Below, piece by piece: positions 36,162-45,930 of a stretch of 64,000 nt of DNA. Position numbers and translations under genes: made by a program. The notes below the pieces were generated by a model, which saw only the letters and a program-made list of their open reading frames with translations, did no database searches and was not told where the DNA came from. The stretch's first letter is position 1. Each line of letters begins with the position of its first letter. The DNA comes from Bradyrhizobium nitroreducens (GTDB lineage: Bacteria; Pseudomonadota; Alphaproteobacteria; Rhizobiales; Xanthobacteraceae): the NCBI RefSeq assembly GCF_002776695.1, contig NZ_LFJC01000003.1, positions 169,672-233,671 on the forward strand, read 5' to 3'.

Positions 36162-37238
36162 ATGTGGCCTGACCGTCGACTGATCGACCTCTTCAAGACC
36201 GAATTTCCGATCGTGCTGGCGCCGATGGCCGGCGTAATGGATGCGGAGCTGGTGATCGCCGTGGCAGAGGGCGGTGGGCTCGGTTCGCTGCCGAGCGCGA
36301 TGCTGTCTCCGGAGAAGGCGCGCGAGCAGGTCAACATCATTCGCCAGCGCGTGAAGGCGCCGGTCAACATGAACTTCTTCTGCCATACGCCGATCGATCT
36401 CACGCCCGAGGCCGAAGCGCGCTGGAAGCAGCGGCTCGCCGGCTATTACACCGAGCACGGTCTCGATCCCGCGGCGCCGGTCAACGCTGCGAACCGCGCG
36501 CCGTTCGACGCTTCCTTCTGCGAGGTGGTCGAGGAGCTGAAGCCGGAGGTCGTCAGCTTCCATTTCGGCCTGCCGGAGCCGGCGCTGCTCAAGCGCGTCA
36601 AGGCGGCCGGCTGCCTCGTCATCTCGTCGGCGACAACGGTCAAGGAAGCCGTCTGGCTCGAACAGCGCGGCGTCGATGCCGTGATCGCGCAAGGCGCGGA
36701 GGCGGGCGGCCATCGCGGCATGTTCCTGACCGACAAGATCTCCGAGCAGCCCGGCACGTTCGCGCTGGTGCCGCAGGTCGCCGATGCCGTGAAGGTGCCT
36801 GTCATCGCGGCGGGCGGCATCGCCGACGGGCGCGGCATCGCTGCAGCCTTCGCGCTCGGCGCCTCCGGCGTGCAGATCGGCAGCGCCTATCTGCGCTGCC
36901 CTGAATCCAAGGTCAGCGCCGGCGGCCGCAAGGCGCTGGCTGAGGCGCGAGACGATTCCACCGTCATCACCAATGTCATGACCGGGCGGCCCGCGCGGGG
37001 TGTCCAGAACCGCCTGATGCGCGAGGCCGGTCCGATCTCGCCGGACGCGCCGCCGTTTCCCCATGCGGCGACCGCACTGGGGCCGCTGAAGACGGCGGCC
37101 GAGAAGCAGGGCAGGGTGGATTTCACCAATCTCTGGGCCGGGCAGGCGATCGGCCTCGGCCGTGAGGTCCCCGCGGCCGAATTGACCCGGGATCTCGCCA
37201 AAACGGCGCTGGTCCGCATGAAAGCGCTGGCTGGGTAG
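36162..37238 (+). CDS. Nitronate monooxygenase family protein (second copy)
   Basis: This 358-residue paralogue of the preceding gene has [20 protein letters not shown] at the start, [13 protein letters not shown] near 183 and [14 protein letters not shown] near 218. It is longer than the first copy, mainly between residues 60 and 110. The two are clearly different subgroups of one family, not a recent duplication. Ribosome site AAGAAAGAGAG precedes the ATG. It ends 76 bases before gatC, with no obvious terminator between. Confidence 0.9.
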   Translation: MWPDRRLIDLFKTEFPIVLAPMAGVMDAELVIAVAEGGGLGSLPSAMLSPEKAREQVNIIRQRVKAPVNMNFFCHTPIDLTPEAEARWKQRLAGYYTEHGLDPAAPVNAANRAPFDASFCEVVEELKPEVVSFHFGLPEPALLKRVKAAGCLVISSATTVKEAVWLEQRGVDAVIAQGAEAGGHRGMFLTDKISEQPGTFALVPQVADAVKVPVIAAGGIADGRGIAAAFALGASGVQIGSAYLRCPESKVSAGGRKALAEARDDSTVITNVMTGRPARGVQNRLMREAGPISPDAPPFPHAATALGPLKTAAEKQGRVDFTNLWAGQAIGLGREVPAAELTRDLAKTALVRMKALAG

Positions 37239-37314
37239 CTCCCGGCGCCGGTTGCGGCGCAAAACCGGCCTCTGCTATACGGCACATGGGTTTTGCCGTG
37301 AGAGGCCTTATATA

Positions 37315-37602
37315 ATGTCCGTCGACGCCGCTACCGTCCGCCGCATCGCGCATCTGGCGCGCATCGCGGTTTCCGAGGGCGAGGTTCCGCATCTGCAGGG
37401 CGAGCTCAACGCCATGCTCGCCTTCGTCGAGCAGCTTTCGGAGGTCAATGTCGAGGGCGTGGAGCCCATGACCTCGGTCACCCCGATGCAGATGAAGAAG
37501 CGGCAGGACCTGGTCGACGATGGCGAGATCGCCGACGATATCGTTGCCAACGCGCCCGCGACCGAAGGTCACTTCTTCCTGGTGCCGAAGGTCGTCGAGT
37601 AG
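37315..37602 (+). CDS. gatC: Aspartyl/glutamyl-tRNA amidotransferase subunit C
   Basis: This is a 95-residue GatC, the small subunit that clamps GatA and GatB of the enzyme turning Glu-tRNA(Gln) and Asp-tRNA(Asn) into the correct amides. It has [14 protein letters not shown], then [11 protein letters not shown] and VEPMTSV, and ends [20 protein letters not shown], all family features. The frame opens 63 bases upstream, but the ATG at 37315 gives the normal length. It is first in a five-gene run. Confidence 0.95.
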   Translation: MSVDAATVRRIAHLARIAVSEGEVPHLQGELNAMLAFVEQLSEVNVEGVEPMTSVTPMQMKKRQDLVDDGEIADDIVANAPATEGHFFLVPKVVE

Positions 37603-37619
37603 TTTTTAGGACCTGTGCC

Positions 37620-37835
37620 ATGTGCATGCTTTGCGACGATGAGAAGGCCTATCAGGCCTACATGAATTACCTCGACAAGATGGAGCGGCAGGGCAAGGCT
37701 GCCGATCCCAACGTCGCCGTCAATGCCGTGCTCGACGAGATCGAGGCCGCCGCGAACGCTGCCGCCAAGAAAAAAGACGACCCGGCCAACGACAAGACCC
37801 TGTCTCCGTTCTTCTGCAGCCCGATCAATAAATGA
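37620..37835 (+). CDS. Small hypothetical protein inside the gat operon (71 aa)
   Basis: This 71-residue protein begins [18 protein letters not shown], with a CxxC pair at residues 2 and 5 and a third cysteine near the end (FFCSPI). The middle is Ala/Lys/Asp-rich and helical. It lies 17 bases after gatC, and its stop overlaps the gatA start by 4 bases (ATGA), so it is translated in step with GatA. The position suggests a link to the amidotransferase or its expression. A metal-binding role for the cysteines is only a guess. Confidence 0.75.
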   Translation: MCMLCDDEKAYQAYMNYLDKMERQGKAADPNVAVNAVLDEIEAAANAAAKKKDDPANDKTLSPFFCSPINK

Positions 37836-39307
37836 CCGATTTGACATCGCTGACGCTCGCCGAGGCCCGCAAGGGTCTCGCGGCCAAGACTTTCACGTCC
37901 CTCGAGCTGACCGACGCGCATCTTTCCGCGATCGAGGCGGCGCGGGTGCTCAATGCCTTCGTGATGGAGACGCCCGATCGCGCGCGCGACATGGCGCGGG
38001 CCGTGGACGAGAAGATCGCCAGGGGCGATGCCGGTCCGCTCGCCGGCATCCCGCTCGGCATCAAGGACCTGTTCGCGACCAAGGGCGTGCGCACCACGGC
38101 GTGTTCGAAGATCCTCGGCAACTTCGTTCCGACTTACGAGTCCACCGTGACCTCGCAGCTCTGGCGCGACGGCGCGGTGATGCTCGGCAAACTCAACAAT
38201 GACGAATTCGCGATGGGGTCGGCCAACGAGACCTCGTGCTTCGGTCCCGTCGGCAATCCCTGGCGGCGCGAGGGCAGCAACACCACGCTGGTGCCGGGCG
38301 GCTCGTCCGGCGGTTCGGCCTCGGCAGTGGCGGCGCTGCTCTGCATGGGTGCGACCGCGACCGACACCGGCGGTTCGATCCGCCAGCCGGCGGCCTTCAC
38401 CGCGACCGTCGGCATCAAGCCGACCTATGGCCGCTGCTCGCGCTGGGGTATCGTCGCCTTTGCCTCCTCGCTCGATCAGGCCGGTCCGATCGCGCGTAGC
38501 GTACGCGATGCCGCGATGCTGCTGCGCTCGATGGCCGGTCATGATCCGAAGGACACCACCTCGGTCGACGTTCCCGTGCCGGATTACGAGGCCGCGATCG
38601 GCAAGTCCGTGAAGGGCATGAAAATCGGCATCCCCAAGGAGTACCGTCTCGACGGCATGCCGGCCGAGATCGAGAAACTATGGAGCGAGGGCGCGGCCTG
38701 GCTGAAGGCGGCCGGCGCCGAGCTCGTCGAGGTCTCGCTGCCGCACACCAAATACGCGCTGCCGGCCTATTACATCGTGGCGCCGGCGGAGGCGTCATCC
38801 AACCTCGCGCGCTATGACGGCGTGCGCTACGGCCTGCGCGAGCAGGGCAAGAACATCAACGAGCTCTACGAGAATACCCGCGCCGAAGGGTTTGGCGCCG
38901 AGGTGCGCCGCCGCGTCATGATCGGCACCTATGTGCTCTCGGCCGGCTATTACGACGCCTATTATCTGCGCGCGCAAAAAGTGCGCACGCTGATCAAGAA
39001 GGATTTTGAGGATTGCTTCGCGAAGGGCATCGACGCGATCCTCACGCCGGCGACGCCGTCGGCGGCCTTCGGCATCGGCGAGAAGGGCGGCGCCGATCCC
39101 GTCGAGATGTATCTCAACGACATCTTCACGGTGACCGTGAACATGGCGGGCTTGCCGGGCATCGCGGTGCCATCAGGCAAGGATGCGCAAGGCCTGCCGC
39201 TCGGCCTGCAACTGATCGGCCGTCCCTTCGACGAGGAGACGCTGTTCTCGCTCGGCGAGGTGATCGAGCAGGCGGCCGGCCGCTTCACGCCCGCGAGGTG
39301 GTGGTGA
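37832..39307 (+). CDS. gatA: Aspartyl/glutamyl-tRNA amidotransferase subunit A
   Basis: GatA is the amidase that frees ammonia from glutamine for tRNA amidation. The 491-residue protein has the Ser-cisSer-Lys triad: K78 (LGIKDL), the cis-Ser in GGSSGGSA (156-163) and S182 in DTGGSIRQP. The C-terminal region carries [13 protein letters not shown], the usual GatA ending. Both ends overlap neighbours by 4 bases, ATGA at the start and GTGA at the stop. Confidence 0.97.
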   Translation: MTDLTSLTLAEARKGLAAKTFTSLELTDAHLSAIEAARVLNAFVMETPDRARDMARAVDEKIARGDAGPLAGIPLGIKDLFATKGVRTTACSKILGNFVPTYESTVTSQLWRDGAVMLGKLNNDEFAMGSANETSCFGPVGNPWRREGSNTTLVPGGSSGGSASAVAALLCMGATATDTGGSIRQPAAFTATVGIKPTYGRCSRWGIVAFASSLDQAGPIARSVRDAAMLLRSMAGHDPKDTTSVDVPVPDYEAAIGKSVKGMKIGIPKEYRLDGMPAEIEKLWSEGAAWLKAAGAELVEVSLPHTKYALPAYYIVAPAEASSNLARYDGVRYGLREQGKNINELYENTRAEGFGAEVRRRVMIGTYVLSAGYYDAYYLRAQKVRTLIKKDFEDCFAKGIDAILTPATPSAAFGIGEKGGADPVEMYLNDIFTVTVNMAGLPGIAVPSGKDAQGLPLGLQLIGRPFDEETLFSLGEVIEQAAGRFTPARWW

Positions 39308-39600
39308 ATGTCGCTGGCTTCATCGCAAGCCTCGACGGCGCGGCGCCTGCGCCGGACCTGAACGCGCCGCTCGCCGGCCTCTGGTGGGCCGCGAAAGGCG
39401 ATTGGGACCAGGCGCACAGGATCGTTCAGGACGACAGCAGCCGCGACGCCGCCTGGGTGCATGCCTATCTGCACCGCGTCGAAGGCGATCTCGGCAATGC
39501 CGGCTACTGGTACCGCCAGGCCGGCCAACCGGCGGCAAAGGATTCATTGGAAGCGGAGTGGGAGCGGATCGCTGCCACGCTGCTCGGGAGCAAGACATGA
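39304..39600 (+). CDS. Small hypothetical protein between gatA and gatB (98 aa)
   Basis: The GTG at 39304 overlaps the gatA stop (GTGA), and the stop at 39600 overlaps the gatB ATG (ATGA), giving 98 residues. It is Trp- and Ala-rich ([38 protein letters not shown]), in the style of short helical-repeat proteins that handle protein contacts. Similar small proteins are known in Rhizobiales genomes but without function. The tight coupling on both sides argues it is a real gene and perhaps works with GatCAB. Confidence 0.8.
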   Translation: MNVAGFIASLDGAAPAPDLNAPLAGLWWAAKGDWDQAHRIVQDDSSRDAAWVHAYLHRVEGDLGNAGYWYRQAGQPAAKDSLEAEWERIAATLLGSKT

Positions 39601-41075
39601 GCACGGCCACGCACAAGCTTCTCAAGGGCGCCACCGGTGAGTGGGAGATGGTCATCGGCATGGAGATCCATGCGCAGGTGACGTCGAAGTCGAAACTGTT
39701 CTCCGGCGCGTCCACCGCCTTCGGCGGCGAGCCGAACAGCCAGGTCTCGCTGGTCGACGTGGCGATGCCGGGCATGCTGCCCGTCATCAACGAGGAATGC
39801 GTCAGACAGGCTGTCCGGACCGGGCTCGGCCTCAACGCGCAGATCAACCTGCGTTCGGTGTTCGACCGGAAGAATTATTTCTATCCGGATCTGCCGCAGG
39901 GCTACCAGATCAGCCAGTACAAATCGCCTGTCGTGGGCGAGGGAGAGGTGATCGTCGATCTCGACGGCGGCAAGACGGTCACCATCGGTATCGAGCGGCT
40001 GCATCTGGAGCAGGATCCCGGCAAGATGCTGCACGACCGGTCTCCGTCACTGTCCTACATCGATTTCAACCGCTGCGGCGTGGCGCTGATGGAGATTGTC
40101 TCGAAACCGGACATCCGCGACGCCGAGCAGGCCAAGGCCTATGTGACCAAGCTGCGCTCGATCATGCGTTACCTCGGCACCTGTGACGGCGACATGGAGA
40201 AGGGCTCCTTGCGCGCCGACGTCAACGTGTCCGTGCGCAGGCCCGGAGCGCCGCTCGGCACCCGCTGCGAAATCAAGAACATGAATTCGATCACCTTCAT
40301 CGGCCAGGCGATCGAGTATGAAGCGCGGCGCCAGATCGAGATCCTGGAGGATGGCGGGCAGATCGAGCAGGAGACGCGTCGGTTCGATCCCAACAAGGGC
40401 GAGACGCGCTCGATGCGATCCAAGGAAGAGGCGCACGACTATCGCTACTTCCCCGATCCCGACCTCTTGCCGCTCGAATTCAGTCAGGCGTTCGTCGACG
40501 AGCTGAAGGCGAAGCTGCCGGAGCTGCCCGACCAGAAGAAGGCGCGCTTCGTCGCCGATCTCGGCCTGTCGGCCTATGATGCGAGTGTGCTGGTCGCCGA
40601 GCGCGAGAGCGCGGTGTTCTACGAGACCGTGCTCGACAAGCTCGGCAACCGCGCGCGCGACGGCAAGATGGCGGCGAACTGGGTGATCAACGAGCTGTTC
40701 GGCCGTCTCAACAAGGAAGGCCGGGATATTACGGGCTCGCCGGTGAGCGCCGAGCAGCTCTCCGGCATCATCGACCTGATCGGCGAGGGCACGATCTCGG
40801 GCAAGATCGCCAAGGATCTGTTCGAGATCGTCTGGCAGGAGGGCGGCGACCCCCGCGCGCTGGTCGAAAGCCGCGGCATGAAGCAGGTGACGGATCTTTC
40901 GGCGATCGAAAAGGTTGTCGACGACATCATCGCGGCCAATCCCGACAAGGCCGCGCAGGTCAAGGACAAGCCGCAGTCGCTCGGCTGGTTTGTCGGCCAG
41001 GTGATGAAGGCATCCGGCGGCAAGGCGAACCCGCAGAGCGTCAACGACCTGCTCAGGTCCAAGCTCGGCGTCTGA
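39597..41075 (+). CDS. gatB: Aspartyl/glutamyl-tRNA amidotransferase subunit B
   Basis: GatB binds the mischarged tRNA, phosphorylates the side chain and passes it ammonia. The 492-residue protein has [18 protein letters not shown], then [13 protein letters not shown] and [10 protein letters not shown], and ends in the helical YqeY-like tail. The Bradyrhizobium-type lineage normally lacks asparaginyl- and/or glutaminyl-tRNA synthetase, which would make this operon essential; that is family knowledge. It is the last gene of the run. Confidence 0.97.
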   Translation: MSTATHKLLKGATGEWEMVIGMEIHAQVTSKSKLFSGASTAFGGEPNSQVSLVDVAMPGMLPVINEECVRQAVRTGLGLNAQINLRSVFDRKNYFYPDLPQGYQISQYKSPVVGEGEVIVDLDGGKTVTIGIERLHLEQDPGKMLHDRSPSLSYIDFNRCGVALMEIVSKPDIRDAEQAKAYVTKLRSIMRYLGTCDGDMEKGSLRADVNVSVRRPGAPLGTRCEIKNMNSITFIGQAIEYEARRQIEILEDGGQIEQETRRFDPNKGETRSMRSKEEAHDYRYFPDPDLLPLEFSQAFVDELKAKLPELPDQKKARFVADLGLSAYDASVLVAERESAVFYETVLDKLGNRARDGKMAANWVINELFGRLNKEGRDITGSPVSAEQLSGIIDLIGEGTISGKIAKDLFEIVWQEGGDPRALVESRGMKQVTDLSAIEKVVDDIIAANPDKAAQVKDKPQSLGWFVGQVMKASGGKANPQSVNDLLRSKLGV

Positions 41076-41641
41076 CGTCACGCGCTCGAACGAGATGACG
41101 GACGCGCTTCGTCTCCTCGTCTCGGTTCTCGACGCGACGTTCGCGCGTATCATCGGCGACAGACTTCACCCGGCCGAGGTCACGATGAGCGGGCGAATCG
41201 CAGTGGCGCGATTCGCCCAAAACGGCGACTTGCACACGCTCCGACGAGCGCTTCCGCCGTTAAGCATGAAAATAATTTCGTTGCCAAAACTCGCGACTCA
41301 GAGTCCGCGACTCGCCTTCGCGTGGCGGTCGAACGCTTTGCATCGTGCTTCATCGCACCGACCACGCGTCATGCACACGCGCAGAATAACACTTGCTGCA
41401 TAGAGTTTTTTGTAATCGCTGCGCTCGCCGACGTCGTCGTCGCGAGACGCAATCGCAATCGCAGACGCGTGTCTCTTCGTGTCCGCAAATCAAACGCGGC
41501 TGGCGCACGCGCACTGCGTCGTCAACACTTCCTTAAGTGAGAAGATGTTTTTTTCGTCGTGTTGGTGTATTCGGGATTGGTGTGCAATCGATCCGCGACT
41601 GCATGCAGCGATTAAAGCCATCTCACACATCGGAGGGCAAC
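41076..41641. other. 566-bp intergenic region after gatB
   Basis: No gene is convincing here. One plus-strand frame (41095-41403) is open for 102 codons but has no ribosome site or family resemblance. The last 200 bases are richer in A+T and probably carry the promoter for the lysine-rich protein gene at 41642. Confidence 0.4.
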
Positions 41642-41734
41642 ATGGCCAAGAAAGCGAAGAAGGCGAAGAAGGCGAAGAGCGCAGTGAAGAAGACTGCGAA
41701 GAAGACCCGCAAGGTCGCGAAGAAGAAGAAGTAA
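41642..41734 (+). CDS. Tiny lysine-rich histone-tail-like protein (30 aa)
   Basis: This 30-residue peptide has 16 lysines and one arginine (MAKKAKKAKKAKSAVKKTAK, then KTRKVAKKKK), with no acidic or aromatic residues. The composition is that of histone H1 C-terminal tails and of bacterial Hc1/AlgP-like DNA-binding tails. A strong GGAGGG ribosome site lies six bases upstream, and two hairpins follow, so it looks like a real, separate and well-translated gene. DNA or RNA binding is the likely role. A longer in-frame start at 41537 exists but lacks a ribosome site. Confidence 0.7.
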   Translation: MAKKAKKAKKAKSAVKKTAKKTRKVAKKKK

Positions 41735-41770
41735 CTTCGACTTCTGAAGTTGCCGGCTTAAGCGCCGGCA
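41733..41770 (+). terminator. Two hairpins after the lysine-rich gene
   Basis: A 6-bp stem AACTTC/GAAGTT (41733-41751) overlaps the stop codon and is followed directly by a perfect 7-bp stem TGCCGGC/GCCGGCA (41751-41757 and 41764-41770). No T run follows, so this is a possible terminator or transcript-end stabiliser. Confidence 0.45.
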
Positions 41771-42650
41771 CGTCATCAGCGTCTCCTTGAGGTTCTGATC
41801 GACGATAGAGGGTGTCGGCGAGACATCAGGTCAACGGTCGGATCGTTCTCTTGACGGTCCGGCAGAAGAAACGAGTTTTCTTCGTTCGGTGCGGTTCTCC
41901 TTGCGGGGCTCCGCAATTTCACAAGCGGCCTTCGGGCCACCGTGGAATCTGGTCCTGACGTGTTCGCCGACGCCCTCGTTCTCTTGAGGCCGGGGTATTG
42001 CCGGCATTCCCTTTCCCGACATTGCTGATCTGACGCGCGACGCGGTCGTGCTGCTTTGCTCGAACTGCCTTGGGGCAGGTTGGGGTTTGCGGCTTGACGC
42101 TCGCATGCCGCTTCTTCGTCCGCGTCGGTGCCGCCCTGCCGGCCCGGGGACATGACCGACAGGCGTTCGGGACATTGGCAGACACATCAAGCCGGGCGAT
42201 CGGGTGCCCCGAGACGGCGGTGTTCGAGGGAATCGGCTGCGGCAACGAATCCCCGCCTGGAATGAGCGCGGGTACGGCCCCGACATCGATCCGCTCCACA
42301 CATCGTAACCACATGACACGCGCCACTGCGCACGATGGTTATCGTTCTCCCAAAATCCTGCGGTAAACAGAATCTGACGAACTGCAGAAGTGCCTGCAAA
42401 TCAGGGATTTTTTGAAATCCCGGCGCAGGCTGCGCGCGCTCGCGTTTACGTCTGCTTCATCGCGATACTTAAACTGCCATTCAAATTTGCCCGCCATCAT
42501 CGCCTCCAACAAGCCGGCAAACGGCAATGGGCACTTAGCCCTGGGGATGAGTTGAACAGTGCACGATCCGGGGAAGGGTCATGCACATCAGAGTTGGACG
42601 GGAGCCGCGCTCGGGGGAACGAGGCGGCAAAAAGAAAAAGGGGATGCGTT
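41771..42650. other. 880-bp region without a supported gene
   Basis: Apart from a degraded insertion-sequence end at 42143-42195, I see nothing that I can support as a gene. Open frames on both strands look random and lack ribosome sites. The final 100 bases likely hold the promoter of the Sel1-like gene at 42651. Confidence 0.4.
42143..42195 (+). mobile_element. Degraded IS481-type element end
   Basis: The stretch GACCGACAGGCGTTCGGGAC followed by AGACACATCAAG matches the left end of the intact IS481 element at 46144 (CTGACAGGTGTTCGGAGAC and TGACACATCAAG), with several substitutions and small gaps. No transposase fragment follows, so it is a remnant or a solo end. Confidence 0.55.
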
Positions 42651-42917
42651 ATGTTTCAGGGTACTTTCGATCTGGAGACCGCAACGCCGATCGACGCAAG
42701 CGCGCTGTCGGACGTGCTGTTCGAGCGCGGCATCTATTGGGCGAGCGGCCGCTCCGGGCTCGTCGATCTCGTCGCCGCGCATAAATGGTTCAACCTCGCC
42801 GCGCTGAAGGGCCGCAAGGACGCCGTGGCGCTGCGTCAGGAAGTGGCCTGCCAGATGTCGGATGCCGAGATCTCGGCCGCGCAGCGCGAGGCGAGGGCGT
42901 GGGTCTCCACTCATTGA
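42651..42917 (+). CDS. Small Sel1-repeat-like protein (88 aa)
   Basis: This 88-residue protein carries one partial Sel1-like repeat (DLVAAHKWFNLAALKGRKDA, residues 38-57), a helical motif that mediates protein contacts. The rest is also helical (CQMSDAEISAAQREARAWV). The ATG at 42651 has an AAAAAGGGG ribosome site. It stands alone, with no export signal. I recognise the type as a frequent small protein of Bradyrhizobium genomes; its partner is unknown. Confidence 0.75.
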   Translation: MFQGTFDLETATPIDASALSDVLFERGIYWASGRSGLVDLVAAHKWFNLAALKGRKDAVALRQEVACQMSDAEISAAQREARAWVSTH

Positions 42918-43011
42918 ACCGCGAAGCGCATCCACACCCGTGTTCGCACGGGTGGGCCTGGTTGCGCTGAATCAAGTTTCTTCGTCGTGCCGCCGCCTAG
43001 ACCCGAGCGGC

Positions 43012-43221
43012 ATGAGCGACCCCGACACGAATGGACGATGGCTGCCGATTCAGATCGCTCCCGACGAGTGCGATTTGGAGCTCGGACGTCTCCACAAGAC
43101 GGGGGTCCTGCCGTTGCCCTTTCCGTGCCGACGCAGGTCCGGCGTCTGGTTCAACGTCTGGGCCGACGAGGCGGTGCTGATTTCGCCCTCGCACTGGCGG
43201 ATCTGGCGGTTCCGCCGCTAA
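43012..43221 (+). CDS. Small hypothetical protein (69 aa)
   Basis: This short protein from the ATG at 43012 has a Trp-rich C-terminal half (GVWFNVWADEAVLISPSHWR) and no membrane segment. The frame is open upstream to 42862 but that part overlaps the Sel1-like gene and is not convincing. Function unknown. It ends 130 bases before the tRNA gene. Confidence 0.5.
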   Translation: MSDPDTNGRWLPIQIAPDECDLELGRLHKTGVLPLPFPCRRRSGVWFNVWADEAVLISPSHWRIWRFRR

Positions 43222-43350
43222 GACGCACATATATAAGGACAGGCGCGAATCGAACGCGCCGCGCCGATCCTTGCGCCAAGCTTTCGCAGCAGCCGCGCCG
43301 CCGCTTTCAGGTGAAAGAACCCACAGATCTCGATTGATGCTGCTGTTGGG

Positions 43351-43443
43351 TGGCGGAGAGGGAGGGATTCGAACCCTCGATACAGCTTGAGACCGTATGA
43401 CGCTTTAGCAAAGCGTTGCCTTCAGCCACTCGGCCACCTCTCC
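43351..43443 (-). tRNA. tRNA-Ser (anticodon GCT)
   Basis: The minus strand folds into a complete class II tRNA. The acceptor stem pairs GGAGAGG with CCTCTCC, followed by the discriminator G and encoded CCA (43353-43351). The anticodon arm is CGCTTTGCTAAAGCG, giving anticodon GCT, which reads AGC and AGU. There is a long variable arm as expected for serine, and the T arm is GAGGGTTCGAATCCCTC. All stems pair. Confidence 0.97.
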
Positions 43444-44093
43444 GGTGCGAGCCTTATGCATCTAATTGCTTGGACCGGTCAATTTGGAAGCGTGTGTTTT
43501 CGCTCGAATATTCCCAGCGATTTTCGAAATAAGGCGGTTTGCTCCCGGGCGCCGTCCAATAGAGCCCCTCATATAGAGTCGCCGCTGCCGGTGCGGTCGG
43601 AAGTCAGGGCCTCCGATGCGCAGATGAACGGCCGGCCCGCCAGTGTTGGCGTTTCGCCCTCGAGTATCGGCCTGATTCTACGATTCGAACCTGCTCAGCG
43701 TCGCAACATCGGGACGCGCGGTCGGGCCTGCCTCAGGTGAGGAGTTTTGGCGGCGAATGGAACCGCATCAAAAATCACAACAAAAACAATATGTTGCGAG
43801 GGCGCCGCGATCACATCTGCGTGTTATTTGTGCAACACCCGTTGGAAAACAAGCTTCATCGGCCCGTTTCGGAGCGTTCTGTTGTTGTGTGTGCAAGGAC
43901 GTTCGGTAATTGTGACTGAGCGACGGAGGGGGGCATCCCGAGGTCGTCCCGTTTAGGTCATTCGCTTAAGTCCCTCGCGTTCATGCGGGTGTGTCCGAAG
44001 GCGCGAAGGGGGCCAAGGCGGTGATTTAGAGGGGGTTGGGGAATTGGCCGTCCGGTCAGTGACCTTCCCTGAAGAGCAACTTGGAGGTTTAAC
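43444..44093. other. 650-bp leader and promoter region of the porin gene
   Basis: I find no gene in this stretch. It contains an A+T-rich block near 43765-43795 (CATCAAAAATCACAACAAAA) that stands out from the surrounding GC-rich DNA and may mark the porin promoter. That would give an untranslated leader of up to about 300 bases, as often seen for abundant outer-membrane proteins. A GGAGG ribosome site at 44081-44085 precedes the ATG. Confidence 0.4.
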
Positions 44094-45677
44094 ATGAAGT
44101 TGGTTAAGAGCCTTTTGCTCGGCTCAGCGGCGGGTCTGATCGCCGTGGGCGGAGCTCAAGCAGCCGATCTGCCGGTGAAGGCCAAGGCGGTCGAATACGT
44201 CAAGATCTGCTCGCTGTACGGCGCCGGTTTCTACTACATCCCGGGCACCGACACCTGCATCAAGCTGGGTGGTTATCTGCGCGCCGACGCGAACCTCAAC
44301 ACCAACTCGGACTTCAATCCGAATCAGGGCGGTGTTGCCGGCGCGCGTAACCGCCTTGCGAACTACTACACCTTCCGTGCTCGTGAAGACCTGAACATCG
44401 ACACGCGCACCGCCACCGAGTACGGCGTGGTCCGCACCTATTTCGATGCGGTCTTCACCTGGACGACCGGTAACTATTCGGGCACCGGTTCGGCAACGGG
44501 TGGCACCCAGTACAGCGGTACGCTCGGCCTCAACGCCGCGGGCACCGCCCTCGTCGGTTCGAACGGCTCCGGTTCGGTCAACGGCACCGACGGCAACACC
44601 TCGGCCGGTGCGCTCGGCGTGTACTACGCCTTCATCCAGTTCGCCGGCTTCACGATGGGTAAGGCCGTGTCGCAGTTCGACGCGCCCTGGACCAACTATC
44701 CCGGCAACCTCACCGACAACCTCGTCGGCGGCAGCGGCACGGTCACTGGTGTCACTCAGTTCACCTACACCGCCGACTTCGGCCAGGGCATCACGGCGTC
44801 GTTCTCGGCCGAAGATGCGACCCAGTACTATCAGGCCGGCAACGTCAACATGACCGGCGCGACCGCGGGCGGCATGATCGGCGGCTCGTACGGCACCAAC
44901 GCCATCGGCGGTTCGCGTTCGCCGAACCTCGTCGGTCAGGTGCGTGTCGACCAGGCCTGGGGCCTCTTCCAGGCGTCGGTGGCCGCGCATGACAACCACG
45001 TTGGCTATTATGGAGCGACCGAGACCACCGGCCACCCCGACGACAAGTGGGGCTGGGCCGTTCAGCTCGCTCTGTCGATCAAGAACATCCCGACCGGCGC
45101 GGGTGACACGATCAACATCCAGGGTGTCTACACCGACGGTGCGACCCGCTATAACTTCCAGAACCTCTCGGGCAGCTCCTACGCGCTGTACGGTAGCTCG
45201 AGCGTTGCTGGCGCTTACGGCAGCCTCGGCTTCGCCAGCGCTCCCGACACGGTGTTCGTGACCGGCGGCTCCCAGGAAACCGTCAAGACCTGGGGCTTCC
45301 GCGGTGCGTACACCCACAACTGGGATCCGTCCTGGAACTCCTCGCTGTACGGTGCCTACGCTCAGGCCCAGTTCGGTACCCTGGCCAAGACCACCCTCTG
45401 CGGCGCCGGCGGTGCTGGCGGCGTGTTCGGTGGCCTGGCAGGTGTGACGGGTTGTAACCCGGACTTCGCGATCGGCCAGCTGGGTGTCGTCACCCGTTGG
45501 ACCCCGGTCAAGAACCTGACCTTCTCGGCCGACGTCTCCTGGACCCATCTCGACCAGAAGTACTCCGGCACGGTTGGTATCGTCCCGAACGTCGCGACGG
45601 CCAAGCCGACCGCGGTTTACCAGCTGAAGGATCAGGACTCGGTCGCCATGATCCTCCGCGCTCAGCGCAACTGGTAA
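44094..45677 (+). CDS. Alphaproteobacterial porin (Porin_2 family)
   Basis: This 527-residue outer-membrane porin has a signal peptide (cut after GGAQA, about residue 23). The mature start is ADLPVKAKAVEYVKICSLYG, and the two early cysteines (KICSLYG and DTCIKLGGYL) are the family's hallmark. It ends in VAMILRAQRNW, with a terminal aromatic residue as beta-barrel proteins need for assembly. Repeated Gly/Thr/Asn-rich strands and loops fill the middle. The strong ribosome site (GGAGGTTTAAC) and perfect terminator point to high expression. Confidence 0.93.
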   Translation: MKLVKSLLLGSAAGLIAVGGAQAADLPVKAKAVEYVKICSLYGAGFYYIPGTDTCIKLGGYLRADANLNTNSDFNPNQGGVAGARNRLANYYTFRAREDLNIDTRTATEYGVVRTYFDAVFTWTTGNYSGTGSATGGTQYSGTLGLNAAGTALVGSNGSGSVNGTDGNTSAGALGVYYAFIQFAGFTMGKAVSQFDAPWTNYPGNLTDNLVGGSGTVTGVTQFTYTADFGQGITASFSAEDATQYYQAGNVNMTGATAGGMIGGSYGTNAIGGSRSPNLVGQVRVDQAWGLFQASVAAHDNHVGYYGATETTGHPDDKWGWAVQLALSIKNIPTGAGDTINIQGVYTDGATRYNFQNLSGSSYALYGSSSVAGAYGSLGFASAPDTVFVTGGSQETVKTWGFRGAYTHNWDPSWNSSLYGAYAQAQFGTLAKTTLCGAGGAGGVFGGLAGVTGCNPDFAIGQLGVVTRWTPVKNLTFSADVSWTHLDQKYSGTVGIVPNVATAKPTAVYQLKDQDSVAMILRAQRNW

Positions 45678-45700
45678 GATCTGTCTAAGCACTTCGACGA

Positions 45701-45732
45701 ACACCCGGCGGGAAACCGCCGGGTGTTTTTTT
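45701..45732 (+). terminator. Strong rho-independent terminator of the porin gene
   Basis: A perfect 10-bp stem, CACCCGGCGG (45702-45711) and CCGCCGGGTG (45716-45725), has a GAAA tetraloop and is followed by seven Ts (45726-45732). It starts 24 bases after the stop codon. This is the clearest terminator in the window. Confidence 0.95.
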
Positions 45733-45872
45733 GCGCCCGTTCTGCGTGATGGCGGTCGCGCCATAACCCGGGTGAGGACCGTTGTCTCGGAGGTGCTGGC
45801 CTCGCCGGCGGGCCCCAAACGGCGATGACGGCCAGGCTGCGAAGGGGCGTTCGTCCTGCTGCAGCGGGGGCC

Positions 45873-45930
45873 GTCCATCCTTCGAGGCTCCGGGACGCGT
45901 TGCGTCCCATGGGGAGCGCCTCGGGATGAC
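45873..45930. repeat. Palindromic intergenic repeat (CATCCTTCGAG family)
   Basis: The element runs from CATCCTTCGAGGCTC to GCCTCGGGATGAC, with outer arms roughly inverted and an inner perfect pair GGGACGC and GCGTCCC around GTT (45892-45908). It is a third repeat family in the window and lies between the porin terminator and the insertion sequence. Confidence 0.7.

Noticed and set aside
41095..41403. 102-codon frame after gatB
   Set aside because: No ribosome site, no family resemblance, and it runs through sequence with hairpin-like symmetry; treated as non-coding.
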